Part shown: in pieces, positions 13,642 through 22,078 of the stretch
Layout: the number at the start of each line of letters is the position of its first letter
Position numbering within the stretch: the stretch's first letter is position 1
DNA from: Pseudonocardia alni
Lineage (GTDB): Bacteria > Actinomycetota > Actinomycetes > Mycobacteriales > Pseudonocardiaceae
Assembly (NCBI RefSeq): GCF_002813375.1
Contig: NZ_PHUJ01000003.1
Span: forward strand, 186,001-250,000
Reading direction: 5' to 3'
Length of the DNA stretch: 64,000 nucleotides
Position numbers and translations under genes: made by a program
The notes under the pieces: model-generated
Databases searched by the model: none
What the model was told of the DNA's origin: nothing
Seen by the model: only the letters and a program-made list of their open reading frames with translations

Positions 13642-16419
13642 ATGGTGTCGAAAGACGGGGTGATGACCACCGGGCCTGTGCGCGAACAGGAATCGCGCAC
13701 GGTGTCCGAGCCGGAACACGCTGTCGTGATCGCTTTCACAGCGATCATCACGGAGCTGCTCGACGCACCCGTGCGGCCGGACGACCACTTCTTCGTCGAC
13801 GCCGGTGCCGACTCGATGGTCCTCGCCCGGTTCTGTGCGCGGGTCCGGCAGCGGCCCGACCTGCCGCACGTCGCGATGACCGACGTCTACGCCCACCCCA
13901 CCGTGGCTGGGCTGGCCGCGGCACTCGCCCCGTCGGTCGCGCGCTCCGCTCGCACCGTCGACGACGTGCGCGAGGGCTACCGGGCGATCCTCGCCGAGCT
14001 GGTCGGCGCCGACGTCGGGGCCGACGCCGACGTGTTCGCCGACCTCGGTGCCGACTCCATGACGATGACCCGGTTCTGCGCCAGGGTCCGCCGCCGCGAC
14101 GACCTGCCCGACGTCGCGATGACCGACGTCTACGCCCACCCCACCGCCGCCGGTCTGGCCGTCGCGCTCGCCGGCGACGCCGGTCCCGTGCCGGACGAGG
14201 CACCGCCCGCGCTGCCGGTCCCGACCGGCACCACCCGCGCCTACGTACTGTGCGGCGCGGCGCAGCTGCTCACCTTCGTCGTGTTCACCCTCGCCTATGG
14301 CACCCTGCTCGGCGCCGTGTTCCAGTGGATCGCCCTCGGCACCGGGCTGCTGGACTTCTACCTGCGCTCGCTGGCCGCGGTGGCGGTGGCCTTCACGGTG
14401 TTCGCGGTGCTCCCGATCGCCGCGAAGTGGCTGCTCGTCGGCCGGTGGACCGAGCGCGAGATCCCGCTGTGGAGCGCCGCGTACTACCGGTTCTGGCTGG
14501 CCAGGACCCTGGTCCGCACCAACCCGCTGCTGCTGGTCGCCGCGGGCTCGCCGCTGCTGCCGCTCTACCTGCGGCTGCTCGGCGCCCGGATCGGACCCGG
14601 CGTGGTCATGCTGGCGCGCACCATCCCGGCCTGCCCGGACCTGCTCACGATCGGCGCGAACACCGTGCTGCGCAAGGACTCGATCCTGTCCTGCTACCGC
14701 GCCGAGCCGGGCATCATCCGGACCGGCCGGGTCACGATCGGTGCCCGCGTCGTCGTCGGCGAGGCGTCGGTGATCGACATCGGGACCGAGATCGGCGACG
14801 GCGGACGGCTCGCCCACGCCTCCTCGCTGCACACCGGCCAGGTCGTTCCGGCCGGTGCGACCTGGTGGGGCACTCCGGCCCGCCCGGGCGGCGGAGACCC
14901 CGGCGCCGGGGTCTCGGCGACGATCGGCCGGGCCCGGCGCGCCGGCTATGCGACCGGCCAGCTCGGCTGGCTGCTGCTGGTCTGGCTGCCGCTGGGCACC
15001 GGTGTGGTCGACGTCGTGCTGGCGTCCGTGCCGACGCTGGCGGCGGTGATCGGCAGCGGGGCCGCCGGGGTGGTCTCGTCCCAGCTCTGGCTCGACGCCC
15101 TCGTCAGCTCGACCGGCCTGCTCCTCGCCGGGACGGCCGTCGGTCTGTTCGGGGCCGCAGTGGTCGCGCGCGTGCTGTCGCTCGGGCTCACCGAGGGACG
15201 TCCGTACCCCCTCTACGGCCTGCGATACACGTTGCAGCGCACCGTGTTACGGATCACGAACGTCCGGTTCTTCACCTATCTGCTCGGCGACAGCTCCTAC
15301 ATCGTCGATTACCTCCGGATCATCGGACACGATCTCCGGCGGACCCCGCAGACGGGGACGAACTTCGGGACGGCGGTGAAGCAGGAGACGCCGTTCGCGA
15401 GCTCGATCGGAACCGGCACGATGGTCGCCGACGGTTTGTCCATCGTCAATGTCGACTATTCGGACACCGCATTCGTCGTGAACCGGACACGGATTGCGTC
15501 GAACTCGTTCCTGGGCAACAGGATCGTATGGACGGCCGGCTCCAGGGTCGGCGACGACTGCCTGATCGCCACCAAGACGCTCGTCCCCACCGACGGCCGG
15601 GTGCGGACCGGGGTCGGGCTCCTCGGCTCGCCGCCGTTCGAGATCCCCCGCACCGTCGCCCGGGACTCGATGTTCGGCCACCTGCACACCGGCCTCGACC
15701 TGCACGACCGGCTGCGCGCCAAGAACCGCTACAACCGCCGCACCATCGCCCTGGCCGTGGCGTTCCGGTGGGGTGCCCTGTTCGGGGTCACCCTGCTCAC
15801 CCTGATCGTCGCCGCCCTGCTGGCGCCGCTGGGTCCGGTCGCGGTCGGGGTGCAGCTGCTGCTGTCGCTGCTGTTCACGATGACGTACACGATCACCGTC
15901 GAGCGGCTCACCGTCGCCGGGCGCCGCCGGCTGCAGCCCCGCTTCTGCTCTGTCTACGACCCGTACTTCTGGTGGCACGAGCGGTACTGGAAGCTCGTGG
16001 TGCAGGGCTGGGACCGGATGCTCGCCGGAACCCCGTTCAAGAGCCTCGTCACCCGCGCCCTCGGCGTGCAGATCGGCCGCCGCGTGTTCGACGACGGGTG
16101 CAACATGACCGACCGCACGCTCGTGCGCATCGGCGACGACGTCGTCCTCAACGCCGGGTCGGTGCTGCAGTGCCACTCGCAGGAGGACGGCACCTTCAAG
16201 TCCGACTTCATCTCCGTCGGCACCGGCGCCTGTCTCGATGTCGGCGCCTTCGTCCACTACGGCGCCGTCGTCGGCGACGCCGCCCGCATCGGCTGCGACG
16301 CCTTCCTCATGAAGGGCGAGGACGTCCCCGCCGGTGCCGTCTGGGAGGGCAACCCGGCCGCCGCCCCGCGGTCCCGCCCCGCCCCGGCCCCGCTGCTGAA
16401 CGGAGAGACCGCACGATGA
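13642..16419 (+). CDS. Pls-like synthetase lacking adenylation domain: T-T-membrane/hexapeptide-repeat protein
   Basis: About 925 residues. Two carrier (T) domains come first, with phosphopantetheine Ser at about 58 and 139 (both GADSM), each followed by a near-identical helix ending DVYAHPT. The rest matches the C-terminal half of poly-epsilon-lysine synthetase (Pls/PosA family): membrane helices alternating with three left-handed beta-helix acyltransferase-like domains. Key segments are RTNPLLLVAAGSPLLPLYLR and LTIGANTVLRKDS (first), RIASNSFLGNR and GVGLLGSPPFEIPR (second), and DPYFWWHERYW plus HSQEDGTFKSD (third). Pls itself is A-T-membrane; here the A domain is missing and supplied by the next gene. 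Start chosen for GGGGG 6 nt upstream; ATGs at 13594, 13636 and 13663 are alternatives. A TTA codon lies at 15247. It should join carrier-bound amino acids into a homopolymer at the membrane. Confidence 0.85.
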   Translation: MVSKDGVMTTGPVREQESRTVSEPEHAVVIAFTAIITELLDAPVRPDDHFFVDAGADSMVLARFCARVRQRPDLPHVAMTDVYAHPTVAGLAAALAPSVARSARTVDDVREGYRAILAELVGADVGADADVFADLGADSMTMTRFCARVRRRDDLPDVAMTDVYAHPTAAGLAVALAGDAGPVPDEAPPALPVPTGTTRAYVLCGAAQLLTFVVFTLAYGTLLGAVFQWIALGTGLLDFYLRSLAAVAVAFTVFAVLPIAAKWLLVGRWTEREIPLWSAAYYRFWLARTLVRTNPLLLVAAGSPLLPLYLRLLGARIGPGVVMLARTIPACPDLLTIGANTVLRKDSILSCYRAEPGIIRTGRVTIGARVVVGEASVIDIGTEIGDGGRLAHASSLHTGQVVPAGATWWGTPARPGGGDPGAGVSATIGRARRAGYATGQLGWLLLVWLPLGTGVVDVVLASVPTLAAVIGSGAAGVVSSQLWLDALVSSTGLLLAGTAVGLFGAAVVARVLSLGLTEGRPYPLYGLRYTLQRTVLRITNVRFFTYLLGDSSYIVDYLRIIGHDLRRTPQTGTNFGTAVKQETPFASSIGTGTMVADGLSIVNVDYSDTAFVVNRTRIASNSFLGNRIVWTAGSRVGDDCLIATKTLVPTDGRVRTGVGLLGSPPFEIPRTVARDSMFGHLHTGLDLHDRLRAKNRYNRRTIALAVAFRWGALFGVTLLTLIVAALLAPLGPVAVGVQLLLSLLFTMTYTITVERLTVAGRRRLQPRFCSVYDPYFWWHERYWKLVVQGWDRMLAGTPFKSLVTRALGVQIGRRVFDDGCNMTDRTLVRIGDDVVLNAGSVLQCHSQEDGTFKSDFISVGTGACLDVGAFVHYGAVVGDAARIGCDAFLMKGEDVPAGAVWEGNPAAAPRSRPAPAPLLNGETAR
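13868..14146 (+). repeat. 36-bp identical repeat marking duplicated carrier domains
   Basis: 36 identical bases occur at 13868-13903 and 14111-14146, 243 bp (81 codons) apart, the same offset as the two phosphopantetheine serines. This points to a recent in-frame duplication of one carrier domain or to ongoing gene conversion. Confidence 0.75.
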
Positions 16420-18956
16420 CCGGCACGCTCGCCGACCCCGCCACCACGACCACCCGCGAGTACTGGACCCGGGTGCTGCTCACCGGCGGCGCCACCCCGG
16501 CCCCGTCGTGGACGGCGACACCCCGGCCCGGGACCGCCGTGCACACCGAGCCGATCCCGCGGGACGCGGTCGCCTCCGTCGCCGCGGTGACCGGCGTGGA
16601 GCCCGGCGCGGTGCTGCTCGCCGCGCACGCCGCCGTCCTCGCGGCCCTGTCCGGCGACACCGAGGTGACCGCCGGTGTCCCGGCCCGCGCCGGCGCGACG
16701 CCGCTGCCGGTGTGCCTGGACACGGCCCGCAGCTGGTCCGCGCTGGTCACCGCGGCCGCCGACGCACTGGCCGGGCTGCGCGCCCACCCCGGGCCCGACC
16801 TGGGACGCCTCGCCGCCGAGCTCGGGACCGCGGTGCCGTCGTTCGGCACGGTGCTCGACCCGGGCGCGGACCTGCGCGGCGCCGAGATCGCCCCCGGGGC
16901 GCTCGGCCGCACCGGCGACCGCGGCGCCGACCCGTGCCCCACCACCGGCGACGGGCCGGCCGCCGGGTTGCACGTCGCGGTGTCCGGGTCCACCCTGCGC
17001 CTGACCCACCGTCTCGACCTGCTCGACGAGGACGCGGCCGCCCGGATCGCCGGCTACCACGCCGCGGCCCTGGCGCTCGCCGCCGCCGACGCCGACGCGC
17101 CCGTGCGCCCGTCGGCGCTGGTCGGGCGAGTCGAGCGCGACGCCCAGCTCGGCGACCTCGCCGGCCGGCCCCGGGACCTGCCCGACCGCCGCCCGCACGA
17201 GCTGCTCGCCGACCGCGCCGCCGCAGCCCCCGACGAGGTCGTCGCCGAGCACGCCGGGGTCACCCTCACCCGCGCCGAGCTGGAGGACCGCGCCGCCCGC
17301 GTCGCCTCGACCCTGCTCGCCGCCGGGCTGGCGCCCGAGGACGTCGTCGCCGTGGTGTGCGACCGCGACCTCGACTGGATGGTCGCGGTGCTCGCCGTCC
17401 TGCGCGCCGGTGGCGCCTACCTGCCGGTCGAGCCGCACTTCCCGGCCGAGCGGATCGCCCGCACACTCACCCGCGCCGGGTGCCGGATCGCGCTGACCAC
17501 CGACGCCACCCGCGCCCACCTCGACGAGGCCGGCGTCGCGACGACGGTGCTGACCGTGCCGGACGCGGTCGCCGCCGCCGACGGCCCCGCGCCCACCGCC
17601 GACGTCCCGGCCGACGGACTCGCCTACCTGTACTTCACCTCCGGCTCCACCGGCGAGCCCAAGGGCGCGATGTGCGAGCACGCCGGGATGCTCAACCACC
17701 TGCTCGCCAAGATCGAGGACCTGGAGCTGGCGCCGGGCTGCGTGGTCGCCCAGACCGCGCCGCAGTGCTTCGACATCTCGCTGTGGCAGCTCGTCGCGGG
17801 TCCGCTCGCCGGCGGGCGGACCCTGCTCGTCGAGCAGGACGTGATCCTCGACGTCCGCCGCTTCGTCGACACCCTGGTGCGGTCCCGGGTCACCGTCGCC
17901 CAGCTCGTGCCCAGCTACCTCGAGGTCGTGCTGACCTACCTGGAGGAGCACCCCACGGCGCTGCCCGACCTGAGGATGGTCTCGGCCACCGGGGAGGCGC
18001 TCAAGACCGAGCTGGTGCAGCGCTGGTTCCGGGTGCTGCCCGGCGTCCCGCTGGTCAACGCCTACGGCCTCACCGAGACCTCCGACGACACGAACCACGC
18101 CGTGCTGCGCGAGGCTCCCGCGGACGGCCGGGTCCCGCTCGGCGCCCCGGTGCCCGGGGTGAAGGTCTACGTCGTCGACGCCGACCTGGCGCCCGTGCCG
18201 CTCGGCGCGCCCGGGGAGATCGTGTTCTCCGGGGTGTGCGTCGGCCGCGGCTACGTCAACGACCCCGACCGCACCGCCGCCGCGTTCGGCTCGGACCCGC
18301 ACCGGCCCGGCGAGCGGCTCTACCGCAGCGGCGACCACGGCCGCTGGCGCCCCGACGGGCAGCTCGAGTTCCTCGGCCGTCGCGACAACCAGGTCAAGAT
18401 CCGCGGGTTCCGCATCGAGATCGGCGAGATCGAGAACGCGCTGCTGGCGGTGCCCGGCGTCCGCGACGCCTGCGTGGTCGTCGCGACGACCGCGGGCGGG
18501 CCGCAGCTGGTCGCCTATCACGCCGGCGACGGCCCGGACGCTCCCGAGGTCCGGGCCCGGCTGGCGCGCAGCCTGCCCGCCTACATGGTCCCGCCGACGG
18601 TCCACCGGCTCGACCCGCTGCCGGTCACCGCCAACGGCAAGATCGACCGCAAGACCCTCACCGCGCACGCGACCGCGGCCGCGGCGCAGGCCGCCGTCGC
18701 TGGGAGCGCGTCGGCCGGCCCGACCGGTGGCGAACTCACCGCGGCCCAGCGCCGCGTCGTCGACGCCGTCACCCGCGTGCTCGACCTGCCCGCCGGATCG
18801 GTGGGCCCCGACGACGACTTCGCCGACCTGGGGGGCAGCTCGCTGTCCGCGGTGAAGCTCGTGATCGCACTCGGCCGGGCCGTCACGGTCCGCCAGGTGC
18901 TCGACCATCCCGTCCTCGCCGACCTCGCCGGGCTGCTCCCGGCCGACCAGCTCTGA
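16416..18956 (+). CDS. NRPS adenylation-carrier protein (degenerate C, A, T) for a Dap-like amino acid
   Basis: 846 residues. Residues 1-210 resemble a shortened condensation-domain C-lobe without the HHxxxDG motif. The A domain (about 250-760) has FTSGSTGEPKG, NAYGLTET, YRSGDHGRW and NGKIDRK (catalytic Lys). The T domain ends the protein with LGGSSLS (Ser about 809). Reading the ten specificity positions against PheA gives D-I-W-Q-S-T-A-D-D-K; the two acidic residues near the end could hold a second amine, in line with the SbnA/SbnB pair next door. It should activate the monomer as an aminoacyl adenylate and pass it to the T-T carriers of the preceding gene, with which it overlaps by 4 nt (ATGA). 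Confidence 0.85.
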   Translation: MTGTLADPATTTTREYWTRVLLTGGATPAPSWTATPRPGTAVHTEPIPRDAVASVAAVTGVEPGAVLLAAHAAVLAALSGDTEVTAGVPARAGATPLPVCLDTARSWSALVTAAADALAGLRAHPGPDLGRLAAELGTAVPSFGTVLDPGADLRGAEIAPGALGRTGDRGADPCPTTGDGPAAGLHVAVSGSTLRLTHRLDLLDEDAAARIAGYHAAALALAAADADAPVRPSALVGRVERDAQLGDLAGRPRDLPDRRPHELLADRAAAAPDEVVAEHAGVTLTRAELEDRAARVASTLLAAGLAPEDVVAVVCDRDLDWMVAVLAVLRAGGAYLPVEPHFPAERIARTLTRAGCRIALTTDATRAHLDEAGVATTVLTVPDAVAAADGPAPTADVPADGLAYLYFTSGSTGEPKGAMCEHAGMLNHLLAKIEDLELAPGCVVAQTAPQCFDISLWQLVAGPLAGGRTLLVEQDVILDVRRFVDTLVRSRVTVAQLVPSYLEVVLTYLEEHPTALPDLRMVSATGEALKTELVQRWFRVLPGVPLVNAYGLTETSDDTNHAVLREAPADGRVPLGAPVPGVKVYVVDADLAPVPLGAPGEIVFSGVCVGRGYVNDPDRTAAAFGSDPHRPGERLYRSGDHGRWRPDGQLEFLGRRDNQVKIRGFRIEIGEIENALLAVPGVRDACVVVATTAGGPQLVAYHAGDGPDAPEVRARLARSLPAYMVPPTVHRLDPLPVTANGKIDRKTLTAHATAAAAQAAVAGSASAGPTGGELTAAQRRVVDAVTRVLDLPAGSVGPDDDFADLGGSSLSAVKLVIALGRAVTVRQVLDHPVLADLAGLLPADQL

Positions 18957-18973
18957 CCACCACAGGGGGAGAC

Positions 18974-19951
18974 ATGACCGGATCACTGCTCGGGGTGCGC
19001 CCGCACCCCGGACGACCGCCCGTCCTCGACGCGGGCCCGGGCGGCGATGCCGCCGGCTGGACCGAGCGCCACGGCGACGCGCTGCGCGACCTGCTCGACG
19101 ACCACGGTGTCGTGCTGGTGCGCGGGCTCGGCCTGCGCACCGTCGCCGACGTCGCCGGTGTGGCCGCCAGGCTGGGGACCGGCAGCTACGTCGAGTGCGA
19201 GGCGATCGCCGCCCGGACCCTGCTGTCGGACGGCGTCTACTCGGCCACCCCGTGGCCCGCGCGCCAGCCGATGTGCGCCCACCACGAGCTGTCCTACGTC
19301 CTGGACACGCCCGCCACGCTGCTGTTCGCCTGCCTGCGTGCACCCGAGACCGGCGGCGCCACGCCACTGGTCGACACCAGCCGGGTCGCGGCGGACCTGC
19401 CGCCCGCACTCGTCGACCGCGTCGAGCGCGAGGGCTGGATCCTCACCCGCTCCTACGGCGACGACATCGGCGCCTCCTGGGAGCAGGCGTTCGGCACCGC
19501 CGACCGCGACGCCGTCGAGCGTTACTGCCGGGCCAACGCCATCGGCACGGTCTGGACGCCCGACGGCGGGCTGCGCACCCGCCAGCGCCGGCACGGCGTG
19601 CTGATGCACCCGGTCACCGGGCAGCGGGTCTGGTTCAACCAGATCGCGTTCCTGTCGGAGTTCGCGATGGACCCCGAGGTCCGCGAGTTCCTGCTGGAGA
19701 TGCACGGCCCGGACGGGCTGCCGTTCAGCACCCGCTTCGGCGACGGCTCCCCGGTGCCCGAGGCGGTCGTCGACGAGATCAACGCCGCGCACGACCGGCA
19801 CGCCGTCCGCGAGCCCTGGCAGGACGGCGACCTGCTGGTCGTGGACAACCTGCGGTTCGCCCACGGCCGCGACCCCTACACCGGTGACCGGCACGTCGTC
19901 GTCGCCATGACCGACGGCGTCGCCGTCCCCGCCTTCGAGGGAGCCCGATGA
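18974..19951 (+). CDS. Fe(II)/2-oxoglutarate-dependent dioxygenase, TauD/SyrP-like
   Basis: 325 residues. The iron facial triad is visible as His103-x-Glu105 in CAHHELSY and distal His297 in FAHGRDPY, with a downstream Arg for 2-oxoglutarate. The segment LLFACLRAPETGGATPLVD is typical of the SyrP-type branch, which beta-hydroxylates aspartate while tethered to an NRPS carrier. By analogy it may hydroxylate the carrier-bound monomer. The 2-oxoglutarate it needs is a by-product of SbnB. ATG follows GGGGGAGA; the gene starts 17 nt after the A-T gene and its stop overlaps the sbnB start by 4 nt. The actual substrate is inference. Confidence 0.8.
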   Translation: MTGSLLGVRPHPGRPPVLDAGPGGDAAGWTERHGDALRDLLDDHGVVLVRGLGLRTVADVAGVAARLGTGSYVECEAIAARTLLSDGVYSATPWPARQPMCAHHELSYVLDTPATLLFACLRAPETGGATPLVDTSRVAADLPPALVDRVEREGWILTRSYGDDIGASWEQAFGTADRDAVERYCRANAIGTVWTPDGGLRTRQRRHGVLMHPVTGQRVWFNQIAFLSEFAMDPEVREFLLEMHGPDGLPFSTRFGDGSPVPEAVVDEINAAHDRHAVREPWQDGDLLVVDNLRFAHGRDPYTGDRHVVVAMTDGVAVPAFEGAR

Positions 19952-20991
19952 ACGCCCCGGCCGAGTCGGTCCCCGCCTTCTCCGTGATCTCCGGCGCCCA
20001 GGTGGCGCGGGCGCTCGGCGGGCGGGAGAAGGAGCTCGTCGAGCTCGTCGAGGACACGTACCGGGTGCACGGCGCCGGCGCGACGGTGAACCCGCCGTCG
20101 TACTTCCTGCGGTTCCCCGACCGGCCGTCGTCGCGGATCATCGCGCTGCCCGCGTCGCTGGGCGGCACCGGTGACGACACCGGCGTCGACGGCATCAAGT
20201 GGATCTCCAGCTTCCCGGAGAACGTCGCCCGCGGCGTCCCCCGGGCCTCGGCGGTGCTGATCCTCAACGACCCCCGCACCGGCTACCCGTACGCCTGCCT
20301 GGAGAGCTCGATCATCTCCGCGACGCGCACCGCGGCGTCGGCGGCCTCGGCGGCCGACCGGCTCTCGCGCGACCGGGCCCGCCCGCGTCGCGTCGGGTTC
20401 GTCGGGACCGGGCTGATCGCCCGCTACATCCACCAGTTCCTGGTCGGCACCGGATGGACCTTCGACGAGGTCGGCGTGTTCGACCTGTCGGCCGACTCCG
20501 CCGAGGGGTTCCGGGGCCACGTCGAGCGCACCGCGCCCGGCGCGGTCCGGATCCACGACTCCGCCGAGTCGCTGGTCCGCGGCAGCGACCTGGTGATCTT
20601 CGCGACCGTCGCGGGCACCCCGCACGTGCACGACCCCGCCTGGTTCGACCACCACCCGCTGGTGCTGAACGTGTCGCTGCGCGACCTGTCCGCGGACATC
20701 GTGCTCAGCGCCTTCAACGTCCTCGACGACGTCGAGCACTGCCTCAAGGCCGACACCTCCCCGCATCTGGCCGAACAGGCCACCGGGAACCGCGACTTCG
20801 TCGACGGCACCCTCGACCAGGTGCTCGACGGCACGCTGGCCGTCCCCACCGACCGCACGGTCGTGTTCTCCCCGTTCGGCCTCGGGGTCCTCGACCTCGC
20901 CGTCGGACGGTTCGTCCACGCCGAGGTCGCCCGCGCCGGCGAGCTGCACACCGTCGACGACTTCTTCCACGAGCTGAGCCGGCACGGCTGA
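19948..20991 (+). CDS. sbnB: 2,3-diaminopropionate biosynthesis protein SbnB
   Basis: 347 residues of the ornithine cyclodeaminase/mu-crystallin fold. Recognisable SbnB-type segments are NPPSYFLRFP, GIKWISSFPENVARGVPRASAV, the ESSIISATRTAA helix and the NAD loop VGFVGTGLIARY. SbnB oxidatively cleaves N-(1-amino-1-carboxy-2-ethyl)-glutamate made by SbnA, giving L-2,3-diaminopropionate and 2-oxoglutarate with NAD+. It is translationally coupled to the oxygenase (ATGA) and directly followed by sbnA, the usual partner. Confidence 0.92.
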   Translation: MNAPAESVPAFSVISGAQVARALGGREKELVELVEDTYRVHGAGATVNPPSYFLRFPDRPSSRIIALPASLGGTGDDTGVDGIKWISSFPENVARGVPRASAVLILNDPRTGYPYACLESSIISATRTAASAASAADRLSRDRARPRRVGFVGTGLIARYIHQFLVGTGWTFDEVGVFDLSADSAEGFRGHVERTAPGAVRIHDSAESLVRGSDLVIFATVAGTPHVHDPAWFDHHPLVLNVSLRDLSADIVLSAFNVLDDVEHCLKADTSPHLAEQATGNRDFVDGTLDQVLDGTLAVPTDRTVVFSPFGLGVLDLAVGRFVHAEVARAGELHTVDDFFHELSRHG

Positions 20992-21022
20992 GCCGCCACC
21001 ACTGGTACACGAGGGGTCGACG

Positions 21023-22078
21023 ATGACCGTCATCTCCGCACCCGAAGACTTCAACACCAACGACCTGTACGTCGACCTGACCGGGGTCCTCGGACTGTCG
21101 GTCTACCTCAAGTGCGAGGGCTTCAACTTCGCAGGATCGGTCAAGCTCAAGGCCGCACTCGGCATGGTCACCGACGCCGAGCGGCGCGGCCTGCTGCACC
21201 GCGGATCGGTGCTCGTGGAGTCCTCCTCGGGCAACCTCGGCGTCGCGCTCGCCATGATCGCGGCGAGCCGGGGCTACCGGTTCGTCTGCGTCACCGACCC
21301 GCGCTGCAACCCGGCCACCCACCGGCTGATGGAGGCGCTCGGCGCGGAGGTCCGCGTCGTCGACACCCCCGACGCCGCCGGGGGCTTCCTCGCCACCCGG
21401 ATCGCGCTGGTCCGCTCGCTGGTCGCCGGCGACGACCGCTACGTCTGGCTCAACCAGTACGCCAACCCGGAGAACCAGGGCTCGCACCAGGTCACGACCG
21501 GGCCGGAGATCGAGGCGGCGTTCCCGCAGCTCGACGTGGTCTTCGTCGGCGCGGGCACGACCGGCACGCTGATGGGCTGCGCCCGCTACTTCCGGTCCCG
21601 GCCGCGTCCGGTCCGGGTGGTCGCGGTCGACGCGGCCGGGTCGGTCACCTTCGGCGACCGGCCGACGCCCCGGATGATCCCGGGGCTGGGCACCAGCGTC
21701 CGCCCGGAGGCGCTCGACGAGTCCTACATCGACGACGTCGTGCACGTCGCCGAGCCCGACACGCTCGAGGCGTGCCACGCCCTGGCCCGCCGCGGGTTCC
21801 TGTTCGGCGGGTCGACGGGCACCGTCGTCGCGGGGGCCGCGGACTGGCTGCGCCGCCACGGCGACGCGACGACCACGGCCGTCGCGCTCGCCCCGGACAT
21901 GGGGGAGCGCTACCTGGACACGGTCTACCGGCCGTCGTGGCTGGCCGAGCACTTCGGCCCCGAGGCGGCGGCCGGGATGCCGCAGCCGCGCGAGGCCACG
22001 ATCACCGAGTTCACGCCCGCCGGCGTGGTCACCGAGATCCTGCCCGGTGGTCCGGCCCTGGTCGCGGGGTCCCGCTGA
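21023..22078 (+). CDS. sbnA: 2,3-diaminopropionate biosynthesis protein SbnA
   Basis: 351 residues, fold-type II PLP enzyme related to cysteine synthase. The N-terminal segment contains LKCEGFNFAGSVKLKAAL with the PLP lysine, followed by the ESSSGNLGVALAMIAA substrate loop, GAGTTGTLMGCARYF and FGGSTGTV. SbnA replaces the phosphate of O-phospho-L-serine with the amino group of glutamate, forming the substrate of SbnB. The protein is slightly longer than staphylococcal SbnA because of a short C-terminal tail. It ends in TGATG, overlapping the next gene's start. Together with sbnB it is strong evidence that Dap is made for this cluster. Confidence 0.92.
   Translation: MTVISAPEDFNTNDLYVDLTGVLGLSVYLKCEGFNFAGSVKLKAALGMVTDAERRGLLHRGSVLVESSSGNLGVALAMIAASRGYRFVCVTDPRCNPATHRLMEALGAEVRVVDTPDAAGGFLATRIALVRSLVAGDDRYVWLNQYANPENQGSHQVTTGPEIEAAFPQLDVVFVGAGTTGTLMGCARYFRSRPRPVRVVAVDAAGSVTFGDRPTPRMIPGLGTSVRPEALDESYIDDVVHVAEPDTLEACHALARRGFLFGGSTGTVVAGAADWLRRHGDATTTAVALAPDMGERYLDTVYRPSWLAEHFGPEAAAGMPQPREATITEFTPAGVVTEILPGGPALVAGSR

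Noticed and set aside
13642..16419. Calling the first cluster gene a complete poly-epsilon-lysine synthetase
   Set aside because: It has no adenylation domain, has two carriers instead of one, and lies with Dap biosynthesis genes rather than alone.
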